The notes: generated from the sequence alone by a model not told the origin. A stretch of 64,000 nucleotides of DNA from Impatiens glandulifera (GCF_907164915.1 NC_061863.1:11300376-11364375); one strand, 5' to 3'; counted from the stretch's first letter, positions 12,451 through 25,652 are shown. Numbers and translations are program-made.

Positions 12451-13487
12451 GTAACATATACGTTTTCTCTATTTAAAGGTTTAAAAAGATAACACTAAAA
12501 AAAATGATGTATCTTTTGATATGCTATGTTCTAACTATGTATATTTGATCTGTAACATTAGACTCATTAGTAGGCTCATTAATTGATTGAGAATGCTCAG
12601 ACTGCTCATGTGATGTAAAAATAAAAAATCGTTTATAGAACATCTCCATTATTCTATATCCTACATAAAATAAATAACTAAAAATAGATATGTTTCATAA
12701 CCTAGGCCCCTAAATAAAATCTAACAAATACATTTATTTGTTGTAATAGTTTAAAACTAATTTAAAATTAAGAAATATAAAATAATATTTTACCTTTATA
12801 TTTATATAAATTATTATTTTATCCTTATATTTATATAAATTATTATTTTAATCTTTATTTTATAAGTAATTTGTATTATTAATTAATTATATTGAAATTA
12901 ATAAAATATATATATATATATATAATTATAATATAAATGTAGTTTTAAAATAAATAATAATCTTATATGGTTTTCATTATTTTATATATAATTTTTTATA
13001 TTTTAAATTATATAAATAAATCTTATTTGTATATTAACTAAAATTTATGTATTATTATTATAAATATTGTATCTTAGAAAATATTTTTTTGTATAAAATA
13101 AAAATAATAATTACTTTAATAAAATTATATTTGAAATTAGAATACTATAATTATTTGAAATTAGAATACTATAATTATGAATTAATTTTTTTATAAAAGA
13201 AAGAAAATAATGTTTGTATAAAGAAAATGTGAGAGGCAGGGTTTGATCTCCTGACCTCTATTATGGAAGGTCAACTCCAAAACCAACAGGACAAAATCTT
13301 ATTTGATAAATATATATATAAAAAATATATTAAAACCTTTATGGTTGGGGGAGGCCCGGGCCCCCCAAGGCCCCCCTTGTAGGTCCGCCACTGTCTCCCA
13401 CTACTAATCTTATTTCGTCTACTATCAAGTTCTATTAATGTTGGCTCAACCTAACATTAACATTGAGTTTCAAGTTCTAATAGTAAA

Positions 13488-13530
13488 CTAGCATGTATCC
13501 CATGCAAATGCACGAGTAATAATATAAAAA
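13488..13530 (-). mobile_element. Possible Helitron 3' terminus
   Basis: Read on the minus strand, a stem-loop with wobble pairs (CTCGTGCATTTGCATGGG) is followed 7 bp later by CTAG and then a host T. That is the Helitron 3' layout of hairpin, short spacer and CTRR end. The body would extend rightwards over the SINE-like units. The 5' end was not located. Confidence 0.4.
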
Positions 13531-13557
13531 ATCGTGAAAAAATATTACGGTAAAATT

Positions 13558-13990
13558 TTTATGGGCGGGTCAACCAACAATCCGACCAAAGTATCCATTT
13601 ACTCTCACATATATCTAAATTAACCACATCTCTCGACCCGGCAATCCGGACACTTTAAAAATTAAGCATAATTATATATATATATAGATTAGTTAAAAAG
13701 TTGAACTTATATGGTTAAAATGTCACGCGTTTATCAAATTTTGGGTTGAATTTAAAATATAAAATGTTATTAGCCTAGTTGATTAAAATGTTGTACTTGT
13801 TTTTGTTAGGTTGCAAGTTCGAACCATACCTATAGCATTTTTTATTTTATTTTTAACCGTTTTAAGTTTATGGGCGGGTCAACCCACAATCCAACCCAAG
13901 TATCCATTTACTCTCACATATATTCAAATTAACCACAGTTCTCGACCCGGCAATCCGTACACTTTAAATTAAGCATCATTATATATATAT
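13558..13990 (+). repeat. Second locus of the ~300-bp SINE-like unit
   Basis: One 3' part-unit (13558-13686) and one full unit (13687-13990), clearly homologous to 3110-4031. This full copy has the best box B, CAAGTTCGAACC, about 40 bp after box A (TAGCCTAGTTGATTAAA). Keeping the tandem head-to-tail arrangement at two loci 10 kb apart suggests that the array, not the monomer, was copied. Confidence 0.65.
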
Positions 13991-15312
13991 AATTATATTA
14001 GTAAAATGTTGGGTTATATAATTTAAAAAAAATATAATATGCTTTTGGTATCCCGCCAAGAATTCCCGTCCCCTCGGGACAGGACCTTTGTTGGGGATTG
14101 GAGCTAAGATAGATTGATGTTTAGATAGATTAGGACATGAATGTTGTTTTTATTTTTCCATTCTAATACTCAGAATCGCCTCATTGTCATTTATCCTTAG
14201 TTAATGAGACAACGTTAATCATCTATTCTTTTTAGTTAATTTTAGTTGCTTTCTTGTTGATTAGATATATATATTTTCAATGTATGACTATCATAGTTAT
14301 AACTAAAAACTATATTGTTATATCCTAAACATGAACCTGTTTAGAAACTAAATTTAAATGTGCTTGAAAAACATTTAAGATGGACTTATAAAAATGAAAG
14401 AGAAAATGATGGACAAAACATGTGGATGATAAATAAGTAGGGAATAAGATTAAAAAATTTAAAATGAGTGATAATGTCATTTTTCTTATATTAAATCCGT
14501 ACAGATCAGAATTAATAAAAAAACATCTTATTATTCAAAAACATTGTTTCTAAGTAAATATTTCATAACAGGTTCGATTTCATTTTAAAACGCTTTAAGT
14601 TGAAGCGGAAATCATGACTCTATGGTGTCATATTAGTTCTTCTTAATTAACAAAAAAAAATAATAATAATAATAAATAATCTTTTCGGTACACAAATTTA
14701 ATTATTTTATAAAATTTTATGATTTTACAGGTGATTATCAAATTTAAGAACCTTGAGATGATGGTCTTGAACCTGGTAGGCTTATGACTAAGTGGTGTTT
14801 ATATTGTATAGAATTTATAAGAAAATTATACTGTATAAGTTGTAGGTGTCCTTTTTTCAGTTACAGAAAAAGTATAAAAAGTAAATTTACAAATAAACAA
14901 AAATCAAAATAAAATGAAATCACCGAAATAGAAGTGTGGATTCGAGGAATGTGATGCATATTTTCTTAAAATAGTTACTGTCTCCCTCTGAAACTTATTG
15001 TAGATAATTGTTTTTTAGAATACAACGAATCTAGTTGTGTTTCAGACGCAGCTACTTGAAAAAATTATTTGATTCACGATTACCGAATTCAAACGAAGGG
15101 AAGGGAAAATACTTTTAGAATTCAAAAGCCAAAAATATTGGGATAAAAAAGATTAGCATGAATGAACATTTATTAATTCATTAATTCAATGACCATTAAT
15201 TATTAAATTCAATGGTTGGTTGGTCTTACTTGCATTTCATTATATTTACATTTTATCTTCATTACATAGTTTTAATAAAAACAATTATCAAGAACAATGG
15301 ACATTAATAAAA
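13991..15312. other. Intergenic DNA, nothing recognised
   Basis: AT-rich. A GC-rich patch at 14050-14105 (TCCCGTCCCCTCGGGAC and following) resembles transposon debris but gives no family. Confidence 0.45.
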
Positions 15313-15408
15313 CTAGTATGAAACCCTACGTTGTAGGGGAAAAATATAAACGGAATTTTTATAAAATATTTAATTTAATAAAAGAGAATATATTTATATG
15401 AAGAGAAA

Positions 15409-15417
<9 letters not shown>

Positions 15418-15451
<34 letters not shown>
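15418..15451. repeat. TA microsatellite
   Basis: Uninterrupted TA run near the Helitron 3' end. Confidence 0.95.
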
Positions 15452-15454
<3 letters not shown>

Positions 15455-16289
15455 GAGAAAAAAATAGAAAAAATAATTATTATTAATTGTTTCATAATAT
15501 AACTAAATTGTATAAAAATAAATAATAAATAAATAATATATAAATAATTGTGGAAAAATTATGTAAGGAAAAATATATTTATATAAAATTAATTATGAAA
15601 TATATACATGATGTGAGAAAAAAGAATGATTGATTAAAACTGAAAATAATAATAATACAATACAAACCAAAAGGCTTGATTTAATTTAAACTATTGAAAG
15701 CAAAATAAAAATTTAAGTTAACACAATATTAAACAAACATTCATAAAAAAAAAATGTATAACTCTATTATAATTTGAGATATCCTATATTATAATAATAG
15801 TTAATAATGTATACTAATAAAAAAACAACTTTCATAAAATGAAATTAAAAAAATGTAAAATAAAAAATAAAAACTAAATTTTTTGTCTTTTTTGTCCTAT
15901 CTCTTCAACAACTTTGTCTGTTACTCCTCCCTAATAAAATTTAATTAACATATAAAACACATTTCAAAAACTTAAATAAGACATTAAAATAGATAATAAA
16001 AAAAAACAATTTATTTGATCATAAAAAATTGAAAAAGTACCTCTTTAACAGCTTTGTTTGAAATTGATGATCATCCCTAATAAAATTTAATCAAATATAT
16101 ATAAACTTTTCAAATATCTAAATAAGACATTAAAATAGATTAAAAAAAACAATTTATTTGATAAAAAAATTGAAAAAGTACCTCTTTAACAATTTTTTCT
16201 GAAATTGATGCTCCTCCCTTAACAAAATTTAATTTAATATATAAAACACGTTTCAAAGTTGAGCATAAAGATATCCAAAATATGTTTAC

Positions 16290-18140
16290 CTGTTGAGTAA
16301 TGAGTAATTGACTTGGATGAAACACTTTTATAACTGTAAAATTGTGTGATTTTTTCTTGAGGTTGTAATCAGTAATTTTAACTTGGAACACAAGTTTTCG
16401 CGATGACATTGATGATAACGGAAATGGTAAATCTTTATCACAACTCGGATGTAATTGTAACAAATCTGAAACAGTTAGATTAACTAACTTATTACAACTC
16501 TATCAAAAAGCACAAATAGTGCAGCTCCTGACTCGTCACCAACCTCAATCTCTAATTTATATCTAAAATAGATACAAAATAATTAATGAAAAAACAAAAT
16601 AGTTATAATTAAATATATGAATATAGTTTGTTAATGATCAAAGAGACAAAAATAAACACCTTGGAGTAGGATTTTTTGTAACTTTAACACATGAGTTGCA
16701 AAAAAAAAACATTGCCCTCGAGCGTTACTTTTCTGCGACAATCATCACAAGAGTAGTAAAACCAACCATTGTAGTTGCATACATTATTGATTGTCGCTTC
16801 AACGGTACGTATACATTCCTGTTAACCAATAAACCAATAAGATAACTATAAAAATATTGAAATACCAATTTTACCAACCTTGCTTTCCTCATTTGACAAT
16901 AGGTTGTATAATTCCTCAATTGTGTGTCGATCTTTCATCATCTCATCTTGTAAAGACATCGAACTTTCAACAGTATCATCCAACAAACATACTTGAGATG
17001 GATGGACAACAAATCTACAATTAGTTGAGTAAAGGTGGCACAAAAATAATAGTCATTAAAACAACAAATATTTAAACAAAGAGTATTGTTTAAAGAAAGA
17101 CAATATCAACCTTTCTCGCATAGTCACCACCTCTGGAATCATTAGATTTTGAAAAACTTGTGTGGCCGTTGTTGAAGAAAGGACATGATGACCTATTGAA
17201 AGCACATAAAAATGGTTAACACAAACATATTAAGACATAAACATATTTTTTTTACAATTCATACCTTGGTATAACTTGACAAGAAAGCCGGTCACAACTA
17301 TTACGATAGGATCTTGGTTGTTAGATCCTTCAACAAATTCAAATTTTTCGGCTATGTTTCCCCATAAAGTTAGATTAATATCTTCTCCACTATAAAATAA
17401 CACATAGAAAAGGTAAAAATTAAAATATTTAATAGAGTAAAAAAACAAAAGAACTCATTTAACTTATAGATTTATAAATGACCAACCTATCAAATTGAAG
17501 GATTAAACCACGTTTTGCAACTGTGTTATATCCAGTTTTGCTAAAAGTCTTAGAGCCCAAACTGATAAGACGAGCTATAATAACTATAACATAAAAAAGG
17601 AAAATGTAAGTTAAAAATTAAATGAAAGACAATAGTTAATCAAAACACTACCTGTTAGTTGTGAGCAATTATCACTTCTAGAAATAACCTCCTTGTAATC
17701 AGAAAAATTAAATTTATATCTCGGAATATTTAGAATCTCATAAAGTAGCTAAACAAAATTTTCAAAGAGTTTGGAACTGGTTTGTACTGAGCGTTTGACT
17801 TGACAACTCAAAAATTTTAAAATATGTACATGTTACCCTCCTTTAATAAGTTTCGATGTCTTGGAACAAATTGACGATCGATGCTGACGTGAATAACCGC
17901 ACCCTATAAATTACATGTTAGTTTGCACTAACATACATTAATATATAACAAAATATTAAACACACTTATCTCCTTGTCTATTAATAAGAAATCAACACTT
18001 AGCAATTCATTATTTTTTTTAGTATTTATTGCATCCCACATGTACATAACTCTTGCAACTAAATGTTTGTAGTTGCCATCCGTAGTCAAATCTAGAATTT
18101 CAATCCAATGGAGGCTTGTGTGTCCATTTTCTAATATTTT
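16290..18140 (-). pseudogene. Replication protein A large subunit (RPA1)-like, Helitron-encoded
   Basis: Homologue of the single-strand DNA-binding RPA 70-kDa subunit of the plant type commonly found inside Helitrons. On the minus strand, in order: an N-terminal OB-fold piece (LDLTTDGNYKHLVARVMYMW, then SVDFLLIDKE, 18100-17965); GAVIHVSIDRQFVPRHRNLL (17910-17850); a second OB-fold (INLTLWGNIAEKFEF and VTGFLVKLYQG, 17390-17260); the C-terminal zinc-binding domain (CNYNGWFYYSCDDCRRKV...CNSC, 16790-16690); YKLEIEVGDESGAALFVLFD (16560-16500); and a C-terminal tail, LQLHPSCDKDLPFPLSS. The zinc ligands C-x-C and C-x2-C remain, but the N-terminus is missing, stops and frame changes occur, and one donor reads AT where GT is expected (near 17965). 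The coding signal is spread over exon-like blocks. Identification is firm; function is unlikely. Confidence 0.75.
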
Positions 18141-18529
18141 GATATGAATTGACAGTATAATAGTTAGTATAAAATATAAACATAAAAATAAAATTTAAAA
18201 TAAAAAAAAGTAAAAATAAAAAAACTTTAAAAATATTTATATGTAAATATAGATTGAATAATAATAAAAAATTAAATAATATATTATATTAAATATGAGA
18301 ATAAAGACAAATATTATAGAATAATGAGAAATAATAAATATAATATATTTAAAAAAATTCTTTTATGATTAAAAATAAATATAGTGTATTAGCTTTTAAT
18401 AGATTCACCATCTTCTGTAAAAATAGTTATTTATTTTTTGAAAATTTAATATATTATGCAAAACATTTTTTATATAAAAACATTAAGAATATTTAAGTGA
18501 ATAATTGGATTGTTATAATTAACGAAAAT

Positions 18530-20790
18530 ATATGTGAAAAAATGACCAAATATTTAAAAATTAGATGTTATGGACATAACAAACACATTTATTATAAAAA
18601 AAAAGTATTTATATATCATATGTTAATAATAATAATAAATTATTAATATAATATGAATATATTAAAAATGAGAATAAAGATAAATATTGAAAAATAATGG
18701 GAAATAATAAATAATTAATTGAATGTTATAATAATATTTCAAAAAAAATTATTTATTTCTTTTGTGATTAAAAATAAATATTATTAAATACATTAAACTT
18801 TATCATATTTGAAATTGTTTGGAATAGAAAAAAAAAATCTTATACTCAAAAGATAGAGACCATCTTTTTTCAACTAATAAAACTATATGTATTTAAAAAA
18901 ATTAAATATATTTAACCTAAAAAATTAATTTTATTTTATTAAATCATAAAATATAGTCATTACTCCTACTTTGACTCAAAAGAATGATGAATATTATATT
19001 GGATAACTTCAACTAAAATAATTTTAAAAATATTTAGATTGAATAATAATAAAAAGATTATTAATATAATATAAATATATTAAATATGACAAATATTATA
19101 AAATAATATTAATAATAAATTAATTAATTATAATAAGTAATAATAATATTTAAAAAAAATTGGAGAATAGAAAAAAAAATATTATGCTAAGAATAAAGGG
19201 ATTATATGTATTTAAACTTTTTATTTTATTAATTAGTCATAAAATTTAATCAAAAGATAGGACGTTGTTGCAGCGGCCTGAAATGATCAAATTCCTGGAA
19301 AAAAAAACAATGAACAATAAATTGGTGAAACATAACATATTACCAATTTAATTATTGAATGAAATAATGATATTGATAGAGAAATTGATGTTAATATAAT
19401 TTAATTATTACTCACTTTAACCAAGATGGAATTCAAAAGATAGGACGTTGTTGCAGCGGCCTAAAATGATCAAATTCCTGAAAAAAAAACAATGAACAAT
19501 AGATTGGTGAAACATAACATATTACCAATTTAATTATTGAATGAAATAATGATGTTGATAGAGAAATTGATGTTAATATAATTTAATTATTACTCACTTT
19601 AACCAAGATGGAATTCAAAAGATAGAATATTGTTGTAGTTGCCTAAAATGATAAAATTTGTAAAAAAATGACCAAATATTTTAAAATTAGATGTTATGGA
19701 CATAACAAACACATTTATTATAAAAAAAGTATTTAAATATCATATGTTAATAATAATAATAAATTATTAATATAATATGAATATATTAAAAATGAGAATA
19801 AAGATAAATATTGAAAAATAATGGGAAATAATAAATAATTAATTGAATGTTATAATAATATTTCAAAAAAAAATATTTATTTCTTTTGTGATTAAAAATA
19901 AATATTATTAAATACATTAAACTTTATCATGTGAAATTGTTTGGAATAGAAAAAAATCATATACTCAAAAGATATAGATCATCTTTTTTTCAACTAATAA
20001 AACTATATGTATTTAAAAAAATTAAATATATTTAACCTAAAAAATTATTTTTATTTTATTAAATCATAAAATATAATCATTACTCCTACTTTAACTCAAA
20101 GGAAGGATGGATATTATATTGGATAACTTCAACTAAAGTAATTTTAAAAATATTTAGATTGAATAATAATAAAAAGATTATTAATATAATATAAATATAT
20201 TAAATATGACAAATATTATAAAATAATATGAATAATAAATTAATTAATTAAACGTTATAATAAGTAATAATAATATTTAAAAAAAAATTGGAGAATAGAA
20301 AAAAAAATATTATGCTAAGAATAAAGAGATTATATGTATTTAAATTTTTTATTTTATTAATTAGTCATAAAATTTAATCAAAAGATAGGACTTTGTTGCA
20401 GCGGCCTGAAATGATCAAATTCCTGGAAAAAAACAATGAACAATAGATTGGTGAAACATAACATATTACCAATTTAATTATTGAATGAAATAATGATGTT
20501 GATAGAGAAATTGATGTTAATATAATTTAATTATTACTCACTTTAACCAAGATGGAATTCAAAAGATAGGACGTTGTTGCAGCGGCCTGAAATGATCAAA
20601 TTCCTGGAAAAAAAATAATGAATAATAGATTGGTGAAACATAACATATTACCAATTTAATTATTGAATGAAATAATGATGTTGATAGAGAAATTGATGTT
20701 AATATAATTTAATTATTACTCACTTTAACCAAGATGGAATTCAAAAGATAGAATGTTGTTGTAGTTGCCTAAAATGATAAAATTCCTGAG
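18530..20790. repeat. Nested tandem duplication inside the Helitron
   Basis: A ~1.1-kb block (about 18536-19660) is repeated directly at about 19664-20790. Within each block a ~180-bp unit, recognisable by GATAGGACGTTGTTGCAGCG, occurs two to three times (starts near 19256, 19437, 20386, 20564, plus diverged versions near 19620 and 20745). The small duplication therefore predates the large one. No coding potential. Confidence 0.85.
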
Positions 20791-21669
20791 AAAAAAATAG
20801 CAAAACAATGAAAGCCGCAAAAGGAGACCGAATAGGCAGAATATCACTCTTCTCTCTTAAATTGAACCTTGTTGATGTAAAATTATTTATAGGAAAACAA
20901 ATATTTAGATGGAAAAAAAAGATGAAAAGTTGGGTTGATTTATTATATTGATTTAATTGCAGTTACACTGTTTATGTTTTTCATAATGATTGTTTTTGTG
21001 TTAAATTTTATAATTATTATAATATGATAACTGAAAGTTAAGTTTTATATTATAATTAATATAATATAATAATTGAAAGTTAAATTTTATAATTAATATA
21101 ATATATAATTGAAATTCTTAATTTTATTGTAAGTTTTAATGTTTTATAATTAGTATTTAATGCTAAACATAACATGATAACTACATTTTTTTCTATTTTA
21201 TAATTTATATAATGGGATAACGGAAAGTTACATTTTATAATTAATATAATATATATTTGAAATTCTTGATTTTATTGCAGGTTAAGTTTTATATTATAAT
21301 TAATATAATATGATAACTGAAAGTTAAATTTTATAATTAATATAATATATAATTGAAATTATTAATTTTATTGTAGGTTTTAATATTTTGTAGTTAGTAT
21401 TTAATGTTAAACATGATAATTTTTTTTTTCTATTTTATAATTAATATAATGGAATAACTGAAAGTTACATTTTATAATTAATATAATATATATTTGAAAT
21501 TCTTGATTTTATTGCATAATGTTTTATAATTAGTATTTAATGCTAAACTCAATTAATATAGATAAATATTTGGTTTAATGTGTATATGTAAAATATTAAA
21601 TTTTAATATATTTTAATAATAATTATAACATTAATATACATATATATATTCAAATTAAAATTAATTAAT

Positions 21670-21944
21670 ATATTTATAGGAGGGAAAGAAAACAATTCAT
21701 AAATGAAGAGAGAAAAATATGAAAAAATACCTTGTAATTTGAGAATTATTTTGGAGAGAGCGTGAAGTACACCCTCAACATTTCAAATTAAGCGTTATTA
21801 GATATATATAGAAGGGAAAGAAAACAATTCATAAATGAAGAGAGAGAAATATGAAAAAATACCTTGTGATATGAGAATTATTTTGGAGAGAGCATGAAGT
21901 ACACCCTCAACATTTCAAATTAAGCGTTATTAGATATATATAGA
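21670..21944 (-). repeat. Duplicated Helitron 5' end
   Basis: Two direct ~125-130-bp copies. Both contain AAACAATTCATAAATGAAGA, ACACCCTCAACATTTCAAAT and the terminal TTATTAGATATATATAGA (ending near 21810 and at 21944). The outer copy is followed by T as expected for a Helitron end; the inner copy is followed by AGGG. Confidence 0.8.
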
Positions 21945-24544
21945 TATTGTATGATAACAAGAATATTAAATGTATTCAAAATTTATTAATTCTTATTAAA
22001 GGGCATTAATATTAATTAATTAAATAATTAATAAATTCATTATTTATTTGGATTAAATTTCATTAATAATTCACATTTAAATTTGATATAAATTTTATTT
22101 AATTTATTTATCTAAATTATCATTTTTATTCATTAATAAAATTAGTTTAATTCCAAACTAAATTTAAATAAATAATTTCTAAAGATATATATAGAATCTT
22201 TGTTGGATCTTCTTACCCTCTATATATCAACAATAAAATAACAAAGTTATATGTTAATAATATATTCATTTTTTATCTTGAAAAAGAAGAAGATGGACAA
22301 TGGATGACTATATTTTATTTTCTAAGTCTTACTTAACTAGATTTGGTGTTGATTAGATAACTTTAATAGTGTTTGGTAAGGAAGATGAGGTAGATACAGG
22401 TTGGTTAAGGGATGGAAAATTGAAAAAAAAATGTTTCATTAAAAGTAACATGTCGAGATATATAAAGACACCTATAATTGTTTTTCAACTAGAAAAATAG
22501 AGTGAGTCATTTTTATTTTTTTTCGAATTTAGTAAGATAGTTAGAGCTATCAAATAATTAAAATCAATTAAATAAACTAAATACAAATGGATATAAGGCA
22601 TAATTAACCACAAGGGAGAGTGACAAGGTCTGGACCCGTGAAGGAGTGACCGGCCGGTTTCAGGCAAGGACTGCTTCAACTCATGTGCTTCGTCACTCGT
22701 TCGATGAATCCGTGCCTACCATTTTCTATGTAATTACGGTCCGCTCTCTGAAACCCAAACAAATTAAAAACTCAGTTTATAATTTTTCGAGTTAACACGT
22801 CAATCACTTTTAATAAAGAAGGATTCTTAGAAAGTTAGTTTCGACAATGAGAATTTAACTGTTCAAGAATATATTCGAAAATATCTTCCATAAACACCTA
22901 GATATGACAAACAAATAAAGTAGCTCTATGTCCATAAACACGATGACCCATAAAAACCACTTCATTTTGGTCTAATCTCAAACAACCATATCAGTATATC
23001 ACCTAGGCATCAACTTATAAACACAATAACATCATGTAAATAATAAAATCATCACCTTCAAGATAAGCCTTCAAAAATTGAACTCAAAGTTTATTTAAAA
23101 AATTTCAATTCTTTAAACATATTCAAATGACTTAAAACTTAAACCATATCAACATATGACCAACATGGACATGAAACCTTAAATCGATATTCGTCACCCA
23201 AACCTTCCATTTTGAAAATTTGGAAAGCTGATCAAAACTTAATCAAATCAAGTCCCATTTGATTCTAAAACACTTCTACCATGATGATGAACTAACACAA
23301 GGACTCAAATACACAAGATCTACAACTGGAAACCTAAAGTATGAAATTCAAATTTGTGTGTTTCTTATTTAATGCATTACAACCAAGCTGATCGATGCTG
23401 GCCTGTTGCTGTCTCGTTTGATATCAATTTTATATTTTTTACTTAACAACATCGAATTCAATTTATTTTATGTACATACAAATAAAACAATAAATTAATT
23501 AGATTGTTTCATATATAAACTTGAGAAATATTACTAAGCTTACTTTTAATATTTTTATTTTGGTAAGAAGATATATAAGTCCCAATTGAGTAAATCTATA
23601 TTAGAATCAAATGATCTGTGTGGATGTAGAGTCGGATATAAATAATGAATTTAGTATAACCGAAATATTGTTTTGGTTTAAAAAAACTCGAACTAAACCG
23701 ACTACGAACTCCCGTGAATTTATTTATTAAGAAAAGTATTGACTTGCAAGTTTATTGGTTGGTTACCGGACGTCTATATATATTTGATTAATTTTATTCC
23801 AGCCTTAGGAACATATATACTATTATTGTTTGATTCAAACTTTCAGGTTGTAAAGAAATATTTGAAAAGAATTTGATTTAGCCATTTTTTTTATTCTTGC
23901 ATAATGGACATGGCTCATATTAATTAGCTTACAAATAAATCTAGAAAAGGTGTAAATTTGCATTTACAAACAACTTAAGTGTCCTTAATTTGACTATTTT
24001 GACTAGTTATTTTAGTTCTGAATAATTTACAAGTTTAAAAAACTGAGAATATATTCATTCTTTTCGTTATTCATTCACATTTGTCATTAAATCATGAGAT
24101 GTGCTTTATGGAGAATCTAATTTCCATATATATTGTGTCTCAGCTTGTGAACACCGAGTTGAGAGGTGTCTTATTCAACCACGATTTTATCCCGTTAATT
24201 CCCTTTATCCATAAGAAAGAGTTGGATAAGGGTCGAGTTCCTATTATAGATGTGGAATCAAGAATGAAATGAATCGTTTAGATGATAAAAGAAAAAAAAT
24301 TGATTAAAATTGCTATTCGATTTTAACAAGCTGAAATTGTCCTATCCAATCGTATTAGCAAAATAAAAGTTAGGTTAAAGAAGCACGAACTTAAATAAAC
24401 AAGGAAAGATAAATTAATTACGAAATCAAAATAACTAAAATTTCCAAAGGCAAGGAGATACTTAGAATGACAAACAAACATCATTTACCTAATGAAAGAG
24501 GTGATAAAGACTAGCTTAGATCATTATGATAATTTAAATAACAG
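21945..24544. other. Intergenic DNA with unassigned patches
   Basis: No gene recognised. A GC-rich island at 22600-22750 (including GTGACCGGCCGGTTTCAGGC) differs sharply from its surroundings but matches no family I know. The frames at 22485-22679 and 24081-24272 have no recognisable relatives. The stretch 22900-23420 has the look of retrotransposon leader sequence, without proof. Confidence 0.4.
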
Positions 24545-25652
24545 AACTATCGATTTCGATTTTTAATTACATTGGACGTGGAACTGGTGGTTCATCAAAG
24601 AGATTTATGTCAAGCCAAGAAACTTTATCGGCTCACAATCATGTCCTATTGAATTGTCCGGAGGTGGGTCCATATTATAAGTAGCGAATGATTAATTTGA
24701 ATTTCAATTACAAATTTGATTGCTTAAAATTTATATCATGATTGTAGGGCATTTTGTGACATGAATGTCGAGTTAGATCTGAATGAAATAGTTTGTCAAT
24801 TCTCGTCATGGTTCCGATGGTTCCGATCAAAGGTGATGAACTAATGATTTCATTTTAATTGACAATTGATCTTATTTGGTTCAACACGTGGTGTTCATTA
24901 AATTAGTTTTTCAGGTTGTACAAGACAATCGACGGAATACAGAAAAATATATACCTTATTTCATCTCATTTGGTCCTAAAATGCCTGCAACCACATATTC
25001 AACTTACTTCATCAACGGTTATATGTGGAGGGCAGGTGATTACGATTTTAATAGATCAACGATGAATAGTGGTATTTGCGTTCATGCCAACGATGTCGAT
25101 TACTATGGACTTTTAGAAGAGATGATTGAATTAAAATAGTCGAGTCCATGTTAACGTGTTGTTCTATTCTGATGCATATGGTTTAATCCGACAAGAGGTA
25201 CTAGAGTTAATCCTACCTATAGATTGATTGACGTTAACATGAAACATAGATTGAGGAAATACAATCCATTTATTCTTGCACAACAAGTCATACAAGTTTA
25301 TTATTCGAACTATCGAACCCCAATGAATGATCCTAATTGTGAATGGTTGGCCGTTTGTAAAACAAAAGCAAGGGGAAAGATTGAAAAAATATGGAAAAAT
25401 GAAGTGGAGGTAGAGTATCAACAAGAGTATCCAACCATTGAATTGTATATTCCCCTTGATATACCGTTGTACAATGTTAATGATTTAAGAGACCCAAATA
25501 TTTTGAATGTTGAGTTAGATGGATCAAATGAAATTGAATCGCATGAGAGTGATTCGGATGAAACTGAAGACGTAAGCGATTCATATTATTGTACAAATGA
25601 AGATGTTGAACCTATATTAGGGGAAGAACAATCCGAAGATGACATGTTTTAA
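24545..25652 (+). pseudogene. CACTA TNP2-like protein, C-terminal part with DUF4216
   Basis: Remnant of the C-terminal half of the En/Spm TNP2-type transposase protein. A first piece (about 24570-24660) reads KRFMSSQETLSAHNHVLLNC, like the segment before DUF4216. A second (about 24760-24830) reads ELDLNEIVCQFSSWFR. DUF4216 follows: YSTYFINGYMW and NSGICVHA (24990-25090), then YYGLLEEMIELK, a stop or frame change near 25137, DVNMKHRLRKYNPFILAQQV (25224-25290) and an acidic tail to the stop at 25652. The last 142 codons are open. Exon-like blocks lie between short AT-rich gaps. Stops and the missing catalytic region make it a pseudogene. It is on the same strand as, and upstream of, the left-arm Plant-transposase gene, the usual CACTA order. 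Confidence 0.75.

Larger units (their letters stand above)
11895..13393 (-). mobile_element. hAT superfamily transposon relic with intact ends
   Basis: The element begins CAGTGGCGGACC and ends GGTCCGCCACTG, a perfect 12-bp terminal inverted repeat, with G-rich and C-rich tracts just inside (GGGGGGGCC, and CCCCCC runs). It is flanked by a perfect 8-bp target duplication, TCTCCCAC (11887-11894 and 13394-13401), the length diagnostic of hAT insertion. At 1,499 bp with only a transposase fragment it is non-autonomous. Orientation follows the internal minus-strand coding remnant. Confidence 0.92.
15313..21944 (-). mobile_element. Helitron, 6.6 kb, non-autonomous
   Basis: On the minus strand the element starts TCTATATATATC after a host A (complement of T21945). 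It ends with a hairpin, CCCTAC-loop-GTAGGG (15338-15324), a 7-bp spacer and CTAG (15316-15313), then a host T (complement of A15312). A|TC...CTAG|T is the Helitron insertion rule, with no target duplication. The body carries an RPA1-like gene on the same strand, a known passenger of plant Helitrons, but no Rep/helicase frame. The rest is AT-rich tandem repeats. Both ends and the gene orientation agree; the pairing of the two ends over this distance is inference. Confidence 0.7.

Noticed and set aside
24081..24272. 63-codon frame upstream of the CACTA region, considered as part of TNP2
   Set aside because: No TNP2 motif recognisable; left unassigned.
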